Positions 12,520-25,396 of a stretch of 64,000 nucleotides of DNA are shown in pieces; position 1 is the first letter of the stretch, and every line of letters starts with the position of its first letter. The position numbers and the translations under genes are program-made. This DNA comes from Lamellibrachia columna. Taxonomy: Eukaryota; Annelida; Polychaeta; Sabellida; Siboglinidae. The notes below the pieces were generated by a model. That model searched no databases, was not told the origin of the DNA, and saw nothing but the letters and a program-made list of their open reading frames with translations. The stretch covers positions 62,457,524-62,521,523 of the forward strand of contig OY759265.1 in the NCBI GenBank assembly GCA_963662155.1, given 5' to 3'.

Positions 12520-15500
12520 CTATATAAAAATAACACGTTTTTTCTTTTGGTTTAACCTATGGCTATTGTAGAGGCGCACGAAGCGACGTTTTATGAAATC
12601 ATACAACTGATATTCTTCCTCGAGTTTTGACGCCATGAACTGCCTCACTTGTACGCTCGCTCGTTGTCGGTTGGACGTCATATAGTGCTCGTGGATCGTG
12701 TCTCCTGAAACATTATCAGGACGTCCTTCTTTGAGATTAATACTGCATGAATGTACCAGGACAGTTATGTTATCCCCCATTGATTTTATCTGCTTCAGCT
12801 TGATACGCATTTAACACTTACAGTACTACTGAAGTGATTATTGTAATGCACATTTAACTCGGTCTCTCCCCCCCCCCCGACATTGTCCTGCCTGGGTAAC
12901 AGGAATTAAGGCAATAAGTATTAACGATAAGAAGGATTTAAGGCCTAGTAAAAAAAGAAACTAGTTTCTTGGCCCCGCCCACTTCCTTTTTTTGTCACCG
13001 CATCCTTTTTTATTATTTACTATTAAAAAAATTATAATTTAAAAAGTTTGTCTGGTTTTGTGAAAAGATCTCTGCCCACAACTTGTCATCCGAAGTACTG
13101 TTATATTCTTTCAGTTCACTATTTGTGCATCATACAAGGTGTAGGGATCTATGTGCATTCTGCAGTCTAAAATAAGAACAATCAACCTTGCTTAGGGTCA
13201 TTCCATGCCAACTCAACCAGGGGTCAACAGTTGACCATCTCCGATTTTTTTTTATTTCACCCATGTGTGCATCTATCTAAATGATGGCTGCATGCAAAAT
13301 GTCACTACCAAATTCCAATTAGTTAAGAAGTTATGATTGATTGAATGCAGGGCACATTGTACTTTTTTCACGACTGCGGCAAGTCGTTTGGGTGATTTTT
13401 TAATGTTAATGACTTTCTTTATTTTGAAGATATTAAGCTACAAGTTGGTATAATACCTCATTCATACCTGGAGAATCGGAATCTGGACCCATTTTTGCAT
13501 TTATGCGATAGTTTCAGAGGTGGAGACACCTAAAGTTGAGCTTTTGTTCATTCCAGAATTAAATCTTTCAGTTTTGGGGGGACCACTACTACCTGATCAT
13601 TCATCACAGACACTAAATGTTATTTGATTTAAAGTATATACCTATAGGTGCTTCTCCAAAGCTTATCTGAATCAAGTCTAATATTAAAGTGTGGCTAGGG
13701 TCCAAATGTGAGAAGAAAATATAAAATGTGAAAAAACTGCCCTCATACCAGGGGTGGTTTGACCATGTGGGCAATTATCTAGCATCATGAGCTTTTAGTG
13801 TGATTAACAATGCAACATACATATATTAGCTATATACGTACCAAGTTGACACTTTGTCTCTCAATTCTTTAAATTTTAAATAATATGTTTCTACACCCGT
13901 TTCAGAGCTCGAGAACAAGCTAAGCGACTATCAATGAACAAAATCAGTACTTTCCAGAAATAAAAATATTTATTTTGATTTGCAAATTACTAAATAATTA
14001 TGTTTCAATCACAGGCAAATAATTATGTTTCAATCACAGGCATTCATATCTAACATTATATTAAAATAGGTCAATGCTTGAATGAGATGTGTCACAAGTT
14101 AATCTACTGTAGAAAAACGGGATTTATTGCTGTTTGTGAGTTAAAACGAGGATAAACAGTTACTGCGATGGAGATGTGGAATTTATTTTACCAACCAGGA
14201 CCAAGTTCGCCTCCATGACGAAAAAATATATTTGTCACGTTGTGAAAGTCTACAGAAGTATTGCTCTGATCCATTTTCGGTGCATAAGAAGCATATTACA
14301 AGTAAGTTCAATATTGCATTCATGAAATTTATGACATGGAAGATTAAAGAATGTTTTCCTTGTTAACATCTAAATTTTTTCATAAATCCTAATAGTTGTT
14401 TGTGAGCTTTACAGCTTTATTTTCTAAATCTTTTTCACAGGTCTGGTTTATTTTTTGGATATAGCAAGTAATTCATCATCATTTCAGCGATTAATAAGCA
14501 ATAATTTGATACATTTTAGTGTTTGTCCACAATAGTTTGCTGATCAGCATTAATAATTTTTTTAGGTTGTTGCTATAGGTCTGGACGTTGTGATTAACAT
14601 TAACCATTCATATGAACTTTGCTTACCATTAGTGAACTTTGCTTGCTATAAATTGTTAATCTTTACCAAATAAATTGCTATAAATTGTTAATCTTTACCA
14701 AATAAATTGCTACAAATTGTTAATCTTTACCAAACACCAAAAAAAGTCATCATGAACTTTAATGGTGGGAAGTTAATTTACAACCAGATCTATTGATTTC
14801 AAATATTTTATTTTGCCTAATTGTTAGTTTTATCATGAACCTTAATGCTGCTATGAAGTTTGAGGTCTTTTTACTTTATACCTAACATAGTCATTAAGAG
14901 CTGTTGATGAGAGAACAGCTCTGCTCTACTTGAAACCTGGCCAGAAACTTTGTCCTGGGTGCTATATAAGAAAGGATGATAGAAGACATGATGAGATAGA
15001 AATGTCTGATGAGGGGTATCGACCTGTGGAAATAGAAATTCAAAACTGTCACCAGACAGGAAAAGATAAAATTATTGGCCCTTGCTCCAGAAAGTTGAGA
15101 CAGCAGAAGACGGTGCAGGAGTTCAGTGTAACAACACATATGGTGAAGTGAGCCAGGCAGCTGAAGAAGGATAAGGGTATCTTAGCTGACCCAGACACAA
15201 AGAGAGGTAGGATCCTTTCTCGGGAAGTAATTAATTGAAGAAATTGAATGATCTATTTTTGTTCTATCGTAGTCATCTTTGATGTCAAAGATACACACAT
15301 ACCCCCACCAGTATTTTAGCAGCACAGACAATTACCCAGACACCCAACTTGTTTTACGGTTATGTTCGTTGCATCGTGAAAGGCCCAACAACCATATAAC
15401 GCAGCTTAATCAAGTACCGCGCAAGAGGATACGTTTGAATGAATGGTGCAGTCAGTGGTTGCCGTGGCGAACGTTATTTATAGTAACAGTTGTCACAGTT

Positions 15501-15810
15501 GCAATATGCAAAGTTACATACGTCATGGTCTCAATGCTGCGGCTATCACAATTACATCACGGGGGGGGGGTACTCCCTATGCTGAGGTATACATGTATGT
15601 GCCACGAAAAGCCCTGTTTTTGGCCATTTTTCTCTCTGTCCGTAGAAAAAAATGTAAATTCTCTCTCTTTGTGCCCCAATTAAACCTGATAATTCTCTCT
15701 TTCATCGAAGAGGAAATTTCCCAATGAAAACGTTCTGCCCGGGTGTACCTTACACTTATAGATATTAGATAAATGTTTCAATAATTATCTCTTGGTGACC
15801 CTAAATTTCT

Positions 15811-15857
<47 letters not shown>

Positions 15858-18035
15858 TGCTCCATGAGGCTCTGGTGGCACACCCCACCGCTTTGGTATG
15901 GCAGTATCCCTCCCGGAAATTACACTTGTCGTGATCCAAAGACCAAATCGTCATAACAGATTCCTCTGTGACCATATGTATTACGACCATAGTCTCACTG
16001 GACATAGTCATATTGACCAGTTAATTTATACTTGCCTAATATATCATAGATAGAAGTGATGCCTTTGAAGTAAGTCGGGAAGATGACTTCGAGGGTTTGG
16101 ATGAACTCGGCGTACATCTCTACCACGCCGACGATGGCGTAATGTTTCTTTATGTTCTGGATGGCCTGACTGAGCGCCGCCTCGCCAGGTGTACTGGCAA
16201 CGGGGAAGGAATGGATAAGATACATTATATAGCTGTAAATACGGGCATGACATGGAACGAATAATTATATTTTCTTTTAAATGTATAGCTACATGTATTC
16301 ACATTACAAGTTTGTCCTAGAGGAAGCAGGGACATTTCTTGGCTTTTATTTCCAAAAATAGCCAGGATATACAGCAGGGAGGCTAATACGTGTTGGGTGC
16401 TTGTCCCCAAGCCAAGGGAAATCAGGATATATTTAGTGTTTGTTCCTAAAGGGGTAGTCAGGACATCTTGGATGTTTGTTCCCAAAGGAAGTCAGGTGTT
16501 TAACTCCACAAGAAATGCATTATGAAATGCGACAACCGCCACGAAAGAATAAAAACACGACATTTTACATTACCTACAGAACTCCCCCTGTCCACAAAAG
16601 AAAGGGACTATCTTAAAGTAGCCGACTTCCGCTTGGCCTCCCAGTGGATCCACGCACTCGGAGAAGTTCCCCAGGACACACTCCTCGTATGTCTGCAATG
16701 CGGTGTACAATGGCGTCATTGCCGTGTCACGCATCAGTGACTTTAATAGTAAAGCATTTTCCAACAAAAAATTACATGACTTTAATACCGACAAAGGCGA
16801 TCCCGTACAGCTAAATTTAACATATAAAAGACAGCAGATGCAGTTTAAAAGAATATGTATCTGATGTTTACATTGTCTATAAATCGTCGACATATTCTAG
16901 TATCACATTATAACATATTTACACATGTAGACAAGTTCGAAAGCCGGCTATTATTGTATTTATCTGTTACGTTCAGTCATGAACCATCCATTGCCAGATA
17001 TACCTTGTATCTACAACCCCAACTGACGATAGAATATATTACTTATGGTTCACATCCTGTATCTACACCCCTAGCCAGGTGTAACCCATACACCGTGTAT
17101 CTACACTTCAAAGCCAACGATAGAGGATACACCCTACCACACGACATAACGACAACAACTGACCATATGGACACTGACCCTGTATCTGCTGTCGTTCGAC
17201 ATGTGCCGGATGTGGCCGTCTTGGAAGCGCCGGTAGTAGTACCACGACTCGAGTCGGTCGACCGGGTCTCTCACCAGGTTTATGTACACAGGCTCCGGCC
17301 GCATGCCTGCGCTGCAACAAGGGCCAATTTACCCTGTACATGCTTGCTCTACAGCAAGGGCCATCATACACTGTACACGCTTGCCCTAAAGCAAGGGCCA
17401 GTACACAGTGTACATGCCTGTTCCACAACAAGGGCCAGTACACACTGTACATGCCTGTTCTACCGCAAGGGCCAGTACACACTGTACATGCCTGTTCTAC
17501 ATCAAGGGCCAGTACACACTGTACATGCCTGTTCTACATCAAGGGCCAGTACACACTGTACATGCCTGTTCTACATCAAGGGCCAGTACACACTGTACAT
17601 GCCTGTTCTACATCAAGGGCCAGTACACACTGTACATGCCTGTTCTACATCAAGGGCCAGTACACACTGTACATGCCTGTTCTACATCAAGGGCCAGTAC
17701 ACACTGTACATGCCTGTTCTACCGCAAGGGCCAGTACACACTGTACATGCCTGTTCTACATCAAGGGCCAGTACACACTGTACATGTCTGTTCTACATCA
17801 AGGGCCAGTACACACTGTACATGCCTGTTCTACATCAAGGGCCAGTACACACTGTACATGCCTGTTCTACATCAAGGGCCAATACACGCTGTACATGCCT
17901 GTCCTACAGCAAGGGCCAATACACACTGTACATGCCTGCTCTACAGCAAGGACCACTATACGCTGTGCACGCCTGCTCTACAACAAGGACCAACATACAC
18001 TATACATGCCTGCTCTACAGAAGGGTCGGTGTGTT

Positions 18036-18074
<39 letters not shown>

Positions 18075-18159
18075 ACGTGCGTGAGTGCATGTGTGTTTGC
18101 GTGCGTGCGTGCGTGTGTGTTCATGCGTGTGGGCGTGCGTGCACCGTGTTACGATTCGG

Positions 18160-18224
<65 letters not shown>

Positions 18225-18235
18225 ATGTGACATTT

Positions 18236-18301
<66 letters not shown>

Positions 18302-21300
18302 ATGTGACATTACGTAATACATTATTTTATGTTTATACTTCATCTAATCAATCTCACAACATAAAGGTAAAATCTCACAACATAAAGGTAAAATCTCACA
18401 ACATAAAGGTAAAATCTCACAACATAAAGGTAAAATCTCACAACATAAAGGTAAAATCTCACAACATAAAGGTAAAATCCACAATTCTGCAAACACTTGT
18501 ATTGATTCCGTATTCAAAGTTAGGTGTCGCGTTGCGACTAATCCATTAATACTAATAAAAACGGCACGGGCTGTTTATTTATGCAGGCAGCTCTGTGAAA
18601 GGAAACGACTCACGCTTTGAAGTCGACGAAGTGGAGGTGACGTTCAAATACCATCGGCGTAGACACAGCGTTAATGTGCGTAGCCATTCGTGTCTGGCGG
18701 ACATAACATAACATTCGTGTCTGGCGGACATAACATAACATTCGTGTCTGGCGGACATACAACACTGACAGGTATATTATGTCCAAGCGGCGCAGTGTGA
18801 CATAACATTCGTGTCTGGCGGACATACAACACTGACAGGTATATTATGTCCAAGCGGCGCAGTGTGACATAACATTCGTGTCTGGCGGACATACAACACT
18901 GACAGGTATATTATGTCCAAGCGGCGCAGTGTGACATAACATTCGTGTCTGGCGGACATACAACACTGACAGGTATATTATGTCCAAGCGGCGCAGTGTG
19001 ACATAACATTCGTGTCTGGCGGACATACAACACTGACAGGTATATTATGTCCAAGCGGCGCAGTGTGACATAACATTCGTGTCTGGCGGACATACAACAC
19101 TGACAGGTATATTATGTCCAAGCGACGCAGTGTGACATAACATTCGTGTCTGGCGGACATACAACACTGACAGGTATATTATGTCCAAGCGGCGCAGTGT
19201 GACATAACATTCGTGTCTGGCGGACATACAACACTGACAGGTATATTATGTCCAAGCGGCGCAGTGTGACATAACATTCGTGTCTGGCGGACATACAACA
19301 CTGACAGGTATATTATGTCCAAGCGGCGCAGTGTGACATAACATTCGTGTCTGGCGGACATACAACACTGACAGGTATATTATGTCCAAGCGGCGCAGTG
19401 TGACATAACATTCGTGTCTGGCGGACATACAACACTGACAGGTATATTATGTCCAAGCGGCGCAGTGTGACATAACATTCGTGTCTGGCGGACATACAAC
19501 ACTGACAGGTATATTATGTCCAAGCGGCGCAGTGTGACATAACATTCGTGTCTGGCGGACATACAACACTGACAGGTATATTATGTCCAAGCGGCGCAGT
19601 GTGACATAACATTCGTGTCTGGCGGACATACAACACTGACAGGTATATTATGTCCAAGCGGCGCAGTGTGACATAACATTCGTGTCTGGCGGACATACAA
19701 CACTGACAGGTATATTATGTCCAAGCGGCGCAGTGTGACATAACATTCGTGTCTGGCGGACATACAACACTGACAGGTATATTATGTCCAAGCGGCGCAG
19801 TGTGACATAACATGCGATACATTATGTGATATTACGTAGACTTGCTTTTATACGATGCCTCGTGAATCTAGTTTATGCCATTGAATGAGCCACTCTAGAT
19901 GTCAGTACTGAAGAGATAGGTTTACCACTTATTTACAATAACAATAAATTGTAAAGTTGATTCGAAATTAGAAATGGGTTTCAAAATTTAACTTAATTAT
20001 GCCCCCCCCACATCTCTCAACACACATGCTGTCCTAATATTATGGGTTGACACCCCGGACCGACAATACCCTGTCCCTATAAGGGATGAGACGGCCCCAT
20101 GTCCCTATACCAACCTCATGCATGTGGTCGATGACGAACGTCATGTAGGTGGCACACTCGACGAAGGTGAAGTTATTGAGGCGACTCGCGACTCGGATCA
20201 GATCGAGCAGAGATGAGCTGCCGCACTTCGGTATCCGGTTGTAGAAAATCCGGCCCGGATTCGACGGCGACTGCACGCCGGTCGGGGGGCGACCTGCAGT
20301 CAGACGGACACCACTAAGTAAAGACTCGATCGGTGGGTACCGTAGATAAAACACTATTTTTCAGTATAAGTCACAAAATATAAAAATTGAAGCATGCGTG
20401 ATAATCCTGATTTGCATTTATCATGTTGTAAAATGCAAATGCTTCAGGAGATTCCTCTTCATTCCTTGCCCCGAACACAGCACAAAAGAATATGTGAGAC
20501 AACAAATCGACCCCCTAGCTGGAAAGCAAGAGTACTTATTGTCAGCTGTGAAATGACATATGGCCTCCTGGTTTAGAAACGCCACTCAGCACAACAGAAA
20601 AACTGGCTGGATAACATACACGAATGGAACAATAAATTGTGTGCCTACCGGCCCTGCGTCGCACAGCAGAAAACAGAGCAGGTTAGCGTGCGAGAAGAAA
20701 CCAAAGGTAAAGTAGTGTGCGGACGGAGGAATTGAGGGTGAACGTCGGCCTGAGACAGGGGAGTGCTCTAAGCCCACTGTTGTTCATCGCAGTAGTGGAG
20801 GAGAGAGGACAGGGCAACGGGAGAGAGATACGGGCAGAGGACACTCGTGGTAGATATCAGCGATGGAAGAAGGAAAACAGTATCGTTGCCAGCCTCACTC
20901 CCGACTTGAGGGATATAGAGGAGAACAACAAAAACAGCATTGTCGTTCAACGCTGTATGCTTAATTCGTTCGGTACAAGCGCGATATCAATAGAGGTGTT
21001 AAGTGTAATATGATATAATTTTCTATTTATTGCATGGCAGCATATTTCAAAATCTGCGCATATAAATTATGTTATTTGAAATATATAACAATTATAAAGA
21101 TAACTGCACTTCAACCTGATGCTGTTACGAAAGTGGTATGCAATTACACGGGAAAGTGGCACTTATATTACACGGGAAAGTGACACTTACATTCGCGCAC
21201 TTCTTTACGAAAACACTCGATCACGAAGCAAAGTTCAGTGTAATAGTATTACCATATCTGGGGATTCCGATTGTCAAGGTGCGCTATTTTGACAATCAAA

Positions 21301-24300
21301 TAAATTGATATTTAATAGTATACGCGCAAGGCGTCATATGTGTGACGTAGAGACGTCAAGCAGTCATAATTTTAAATGATAAATTACCGCCAGAAGACAT
21401 TACCTGAAAACCTGATATATTATCATAATGCGATAACAATGCATTACATGATGTATGTAGTCATTAAGTTACATCAAACGTGTTTGTTGTTTGGTGATAA
21501 ATGGGCGATAGCGACAAGTTAAATGTATTATACAGAGGCGCGCGCGCGCGCACACGCACGGACGTACATATTATACAGAGGCGCGCGCGCACACGCACGG
21601 ACGTACATATTGCTTATGGTAGCTTGCATTATATTGAGTTATATATATCCAACACAACAAGTTAAACTCGGTGCTGGTGATCTTTCACAAATTTATAGAA
21701 AACGTTATAATAGTCGCCAATGACCGGAATTGAGCGAACTGTGTGTGTACTTCTCACACATTTATATGATTTATAGAAAACGTTATAATAGTCGCCAATG
21801 ACCGGAATTGAGCGAACTGTGTGTACTTCTCACACATTTATATGATTCCGCTAAATCTGCTACTATGATATTTTAGTGTACAATTTACAATATGGTCTTT
21901 GATCCATTGTGACATTCTTCAACAAAAATCACTGTATTTAATTATTCCAGTTGAGTTATATCACGCATTTATTTTGTCGTCCAGTCATATGTTTAACTGC
22001 ACAAACATGGTCAAGTCTCGGTCGGCAATCACGACATTAACGCATTTCTCTATTTGTCATGTGGACAGTTTTATTGTCCTCGACACACCACGCGCGATAC
22101 GCAAAACTTATCACAAACACACCCCTGACACAGCGGCGATTCGCAGTGAATATAACACAGCAGGTAAGTGTCGTGTGAAACTACACATTTCAGGAATGTG
22201 CGGCAATGTCAAGGTCGTGATCGGGTCTAAAATCGTACGATACCCTGATCCGTATCATGCACACGTGATTAGCAGGTCCGTCAACAGCGTTTCGTGGAAT
22301 GTCGGTACATGTGTGTCCATCGAATACAAGACTACGTGGTATTCACTGGAGTCAGCCGAGGTCAGCGATATTCAATGAGCTGGGCAACCGACCGAACCCT
22401 GTAGTCATGATAGATCGCACTTTGTGGTCTACATGTCGTGTTGCTACGTTCAGATGGCTCGGTAGCACAGCTAGTCGGTCTGGCACAAGAGTTCACATGG
22501 TGCAGGGTCAGTGGCGTATCTATGATCTCACAAAGGGGGAGGTCAGGCCGGGGAGGTCAGGGGAGGTCAGGGGAACCAAGTTTAGTCACCCATTAGTTTA
22601 CCATGCTACCATGTAGCGGCGCAACAGGTTACATACGAGCAAATCAAACATTTTTGTAAAAGGGGGCATGGCCCGATGCCCCCCAAAATAGGCCACTGCG
22701 CATGTCAGTAACATGGAGCAGTTCGGAATTGTCACCAGGTACATAACAGAATGTGAACCAGTAGAGAAGCTGATATAATTCATCGATGTCCAGTAATCAC
22801 AGGAGAGGCTGCGTGCCAGAACATTATTGGTTTCTTCATGCTCTCGCGACAATTTCATGAGAATTGGCACTATGTCCACCGTGCAGACCTTTGCTACATT
22901 CTTTAAAATACTCACACAGGAGACAACGACGACTAGAGCAATCTATAGAAGAGATCAACATCCTGAAGAAGCGTGAAGGTATGAATGAAGTGTGTGTTTG
23001 AAAGGTGAAACTACTGTGAAACAAGGTGGGTGGACCGACACACTACACTGGAGCTGTTTCGTGAAATGTTTGATTGTCTGACTGCAATTTCGAACAACGA
23101 GGGCAACGAGTCCAAAACAATGACGGACGCGTTTGGCCTACTATGCGCGATCTCGTGCTTTACAATCATCGCTACATTCCATGTGAATCGGTGCATGTTT
23201 GTGTACACCGTAGGCCTCAGCAAGCTGCACCATATGGTTCTATATTTCTCGACATCAAACGCAATGCAAATGCGGAGTACAGTGATATCTACAAGAAGAC
23301 ATGGTCAACACTGCTGGGACAGTGATCTCGATCTGAAGGCGCTGTGGAAGGCAGACCACGGAAATCAACGTGGAGGCAGACACTCCAGATATTTACTGGT
23401 GACGTCATGTCCTACCATTTGTAGACCATCTTCTCGAGGAATTTGACACGAGATTCAGTGCGATCATTGGGGAAGCTGTGCTCGGCCGGAAGCTTCTACC
23501 CAATAACGTGGGCAAGCTGACAGATGTCCACGTAACCGACCTCCAAGAATGTTATTGTCATGACCTGCCATCCCCAGCGTCCATGCCAGCTGACGTCAGA
23601 TGAAGTATGATTCGTCAGAAGAAACAAAGCTCCATAGTATACAGAAAACAACGGGTGCTACATCCAGCTCCATGTTCCCAAATCTGTTTTGCATTTTTCG
23701 CTTGCTGGTGCTAATATCGGTCACAAGTGCTGGAGTGGAGCGTGCTAACTCTGCACTCAAACTGCTAAAAAAAAACGTAACACGGAGCAACGTGCACCAG
23801 GATCGCCTCAATGCGATGGTGCTAGTTCATGTACACAAGGACATCAAACTCGACATCCAATTATTGACGAGTACAGCAGGAAGCATCCAAAAAGAATGCT
23901 TTTCAGGAATCCTCTGAGCTCTCATTAAACTACTACTGACTGATGCACACTAACCTTCACACTCGCTGTACTTCGTGTGTACGTTGACTCCTGATGTATT
24001 TGTATGTTGATTCCTGACGTATTTGTACGTTGACTCCTGACGTATTTGTACTTTGACTCCTGACGTATTTGTACGTTAACTCCTGACGTATTTGTACGTT
24101 GACCCCTGACGTATTTGTACGTTGAATCCTGATGTATTTGTACGTTGACTCCTGACGTATTTGTTATATAATGAAATGGGGACACGCTGATATAGCCCTT
24201 TCTCTGTTTGTATAAATACACCAACTATCTGACGTATTTGTACTCCTGATGTATTTGTACGTTGACTCCTGACGTATTTGTACGTTGACTCCTGACGTAT

Positions 24301-25396
24301 TTGTACGTTGACTCCTGACGTATTTGTACGTTGACTACTGACGTATTTGTACGTTGACCCCTGACGTATTTGTACGTTGACTCCTGATGTATTTGTACGT
24401 TGACTCCTGACGTATTTGTTATATAATGAAATGGGGACACGCTGATATAGCCCTTTCTCTGTTTGTATAAATACACCAACTACTTGGTAGGGTGGTAATT
24501 AGCAATCCAGTGTTATTCATATCCAACAAGGATTGCCGCTGTGCACACAATACTAGTGTTTGACAATGTCTGCCACAGATTGTGCATAGCCTGGTACATT
24601 ACTGATCTGATTAAGCTGGTATGTATGACAAATTAGTAAACAATATCAAATACGATTTGGCATTACTGATATTTTCCACTGTAGCAAGCAAACTATCAAG
24701 GACAGTATTTACCAAAAAAACCTTGCTGCTCTTATACAAAGCGACAGCGTATAACAAGGGACAATATACCTATGTGCAGACAAGCATACATAGTTAAGCG
24801 GATAGTGCTAGCTAGGGTATTTATAATGATATACATAAAAGTGGGGGAATAAACCCCCCGGCCCCACGTGTGTGCAGGTTGTGGCCCAACCCCCACTAAA
24901 GGGCAATACATTAATGCATTAAATGTTTCAACGTGTTCCTTGATCTAATTTAGTTTTGTTCATTTTGTTAATGTGATGACACATTTACTCACGGTCTCCC
25001 ACAAGAGGTCTGAATATACGCTTATTACGTAATGCCCCGGATTACACCATTTCAAGAAGAGTAAATACATTTCCCAGACCTTCTTGCATGGGTGGCAGCA
25101 CCCCCTGGTCAAATTCTAGATCCGCCCCTGAATAGGTCACTTTACACTCTCGTGTGAATATGAAAGAAAAACATCTTAATGGCACCGTCCTTTTTATGAT
25201 CTAATAGCATACCACCAGAAGCAACAACCGAATTCGACTCACCATGGGATGTCTTCCTGAAGACTGGCGTGGCCACCTCGGTACACCAGTAGCCGCTGCT
25301 GCTTTGACTGGTACCGAGCCAGACAATGACCAGCGCTTGTACGACAACCACCCACGGCAGCAGCGGTCTGCAGCGACAAATGACAGTGTTGGTCAT
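12520..25396 (-). CDS. Uronyl/heparan-sulfate 2-O-sulfotransferase family protein, copy A
   Basis: A Golgi type II membrane enzyme that should transfer sulfate from PAPS to the 2-OH of uronic acid in glycosaminoglycans. Exons, 5' to 3' on the minus strand: 25396-25243, 20293-20115, 18693-18614, 17311-17179, 16692-16574, 16193-16036, 12704-12520, giving 335 aa. The ATG at 25396 has a G at -3 and an upstream in-frame TGA. A short tail leads to a signal anchor at about residues 13-28 ([15 protein letters not shown]). PAPS-binding signatures are IPKCGS (72-77) and the [10 protein letters not shown] block. The His-x-His in ERHLHF (130/132) matches the family's catalytic histidines. Cysteine pairs spaced 8 and 6 match the HS2ST disulfides. 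Exons 3, 5 and 6 (80, 119 and 158 nt) equal those of copy B. The last intron appears to use a GC donor (16035-16034). Two acceptors lie at the edges of minisatellites. HS2ST versus UST versus pipe is unresolved. Confidence 0.88.
14649..14735. repeat. 32-bp repeat, three copies
   Basis: Three tandem copies of a 32-bp unit (ctataaattgttaatcttta plus ccaaataaatt) within the last intron of sulfotransferase copy A. Confidence 0.85.
14896..15151 (+). pseudogene. Coding-like fragment with C-x2-C motif, probably transposon-derived
   Basis: An open stretch reads ...[17 protein letters not shown]... and continues with acidic and basic residues to a stop at 15149-15151. It sits antisense in the last intron of sulfotransferase copy A, in a region with no other coding signal. 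The CPGC pair and composition look like a zinc-ribbon piece of a transposon protein or a host gene fragment. I do not recognise the family. Confidence 0.3.
15816..15853. repeat. (CT)n microsatellite
   Basis: An uninterrupted CT dinucleotide run within the last intron of copy A. Confidence 0.95.
17312..18025. repeat. 37-bp minisatellite abutting the exon acceptor of sulfotransferase copy A
   Basis: About 19 copies of a 37-bp unit (gggcc at 17469 and 17506). On the minus strand each unit reads ggcccttg-tgtag-a-caggcatgtac. This parallels the real acceptor and exon start of exon 17311-17179: ggcccttgttgcag then cgcaggcatg. Copies nearest the exon are most diverged. The open frames across it ([24 protein letters not shown]) are repeat artefacts. 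Confidence 0.92.
18041..18299. repeat. (GT)n and two (AT)n microsatellites
   Basis: (GT)n covers 18041-18071, then GT/GC-rich sequence. (AT)n runs cover 18167-18222 and 18238-18299. Both AT runs are followed by atcaatgtgacatt, so the run plus spacer was duplicated. It lies in an intron of copy A. Confidence 0.95.
18351..18478. repeat. 21-bp minisatellite, six copies
   Basis: Six perfect tandem copies of a 21-bp unit (aatctcacaacataaaggta core) in an intron of copy A. Confidence 0.95.
18695..19812. repeat. 67-bp minisatellite carrying the copy A exon acceptor
   Basis: About 16 almost identical 67-bp units plus two short ~27-bp units next to the exon. On the minus strand every unit contains tatgtccgccag followed by acacgaatg. 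That is the same string as the true acceptor and first 9 nt of exon 18693-18614. The homogeneity indicates recent expansion or gene conversion. The repeated short minus-strand ORFs (MSARHECYV...) are artefacts. Confidence 0.95.
20717..20803 (+). pseudogene. Non-LTR retrotransposon reverse transcriptase fragment
   Basis: The short reading [20 protein letters not shown] matches the conserved (V)GLRQGS-LSP-LF block (RT motif 4 region) of LINE-type reverse transcriptases. No flanking YADD region follows, so this is a tiny remnant. The sequence just downstream (tatcgttgccagcctcac, ~20880) recurs at ~63493. It lies about 420 bp upstream (intronic) of copy A exon 20293-20115. Confidence 0.6.
21522..21850. 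repeat. Two short tandem duplications
   Basis: At 21522-21610 the block tattatacagaggcgcgcg plus cacacgcacggacgtacat occurs twice. At ~21690-21850 a ~75-bp block (aatttatagaaaacgttata, agtcgccaatgaccgg, cttctcacacatttatatga) occurs twice. Both are in the first intron of copy A. Confidence 0.85.
22880..23917 (+). pseudogene. hAT-family transposase remnant (DUF4371/ZMYM-like, C-terminal half)
   Basis: Three reading frames carry consecutive family-like pieces. These are [15 protein letters not shown] (about 23012-23060), a YLPFxDHLxxEFxxRF-type block read around 23395-23470, and the C-terminal dimerisation block [16 protein letters not shown]...[16 protein letters not shown] (about 23720-23850). 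Frame changes and stops separate them, so no functional transposase is made. It lies antisense to copy A within its intron. Confidence 0.75.
23965..24480. repeat. 23-bp minisatellite with a ~300-bp higher-order duplication
   Basis: The unit is about 23 bp (gtacgttgactcctgacgta plus ttt). Both ends of the second block carry the same 60-bp non-repeat tail (gttatataatgaaatgggga ... aatacaccaac), at 24163-24230 and 24418-24481. The whole segment therefore duplicated after the minisatellite formed. Confidence 0.92.

Larger units (their letters stand above)
22509..25130 (+). mobile_element. Decayed hAT transposon in the first intron of sulfotransferase copy A
   Basis: The left end CAGTGGCGTATCTATGAT and the inverted right end (reverse complement CAGGGGCGGATCTAGAAT) match at 14 of 18 positions. 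They have the CAG...CTG form of hAT elements. A plus-strand hAT transposase remnant lies between them. An 8-bp target duplication is not evident (tgcagggt versus aataggtc), so boundaries are tentative. A 23-bp minisatellite has grown inside. The right end lies 112 bp from copy A exon 25396-25243. Confidence 0.6.

Noticed and set aside
17340..18167. Long plus-strand ORFs (up to 409 aa) with [20 protein letters not shown] repeats
   Set aside because: They are read through a 37-bp minisatellite in an intron of the minus-strand sulfotransferase; open in all frames because of the repeat.
18610..19763. Series of identical 60-aa minus-strand ORFs (MSARHECYV...)
   Set aside because: Produced by the 67-bp minisatellite; spacing is exactly 67 bp.
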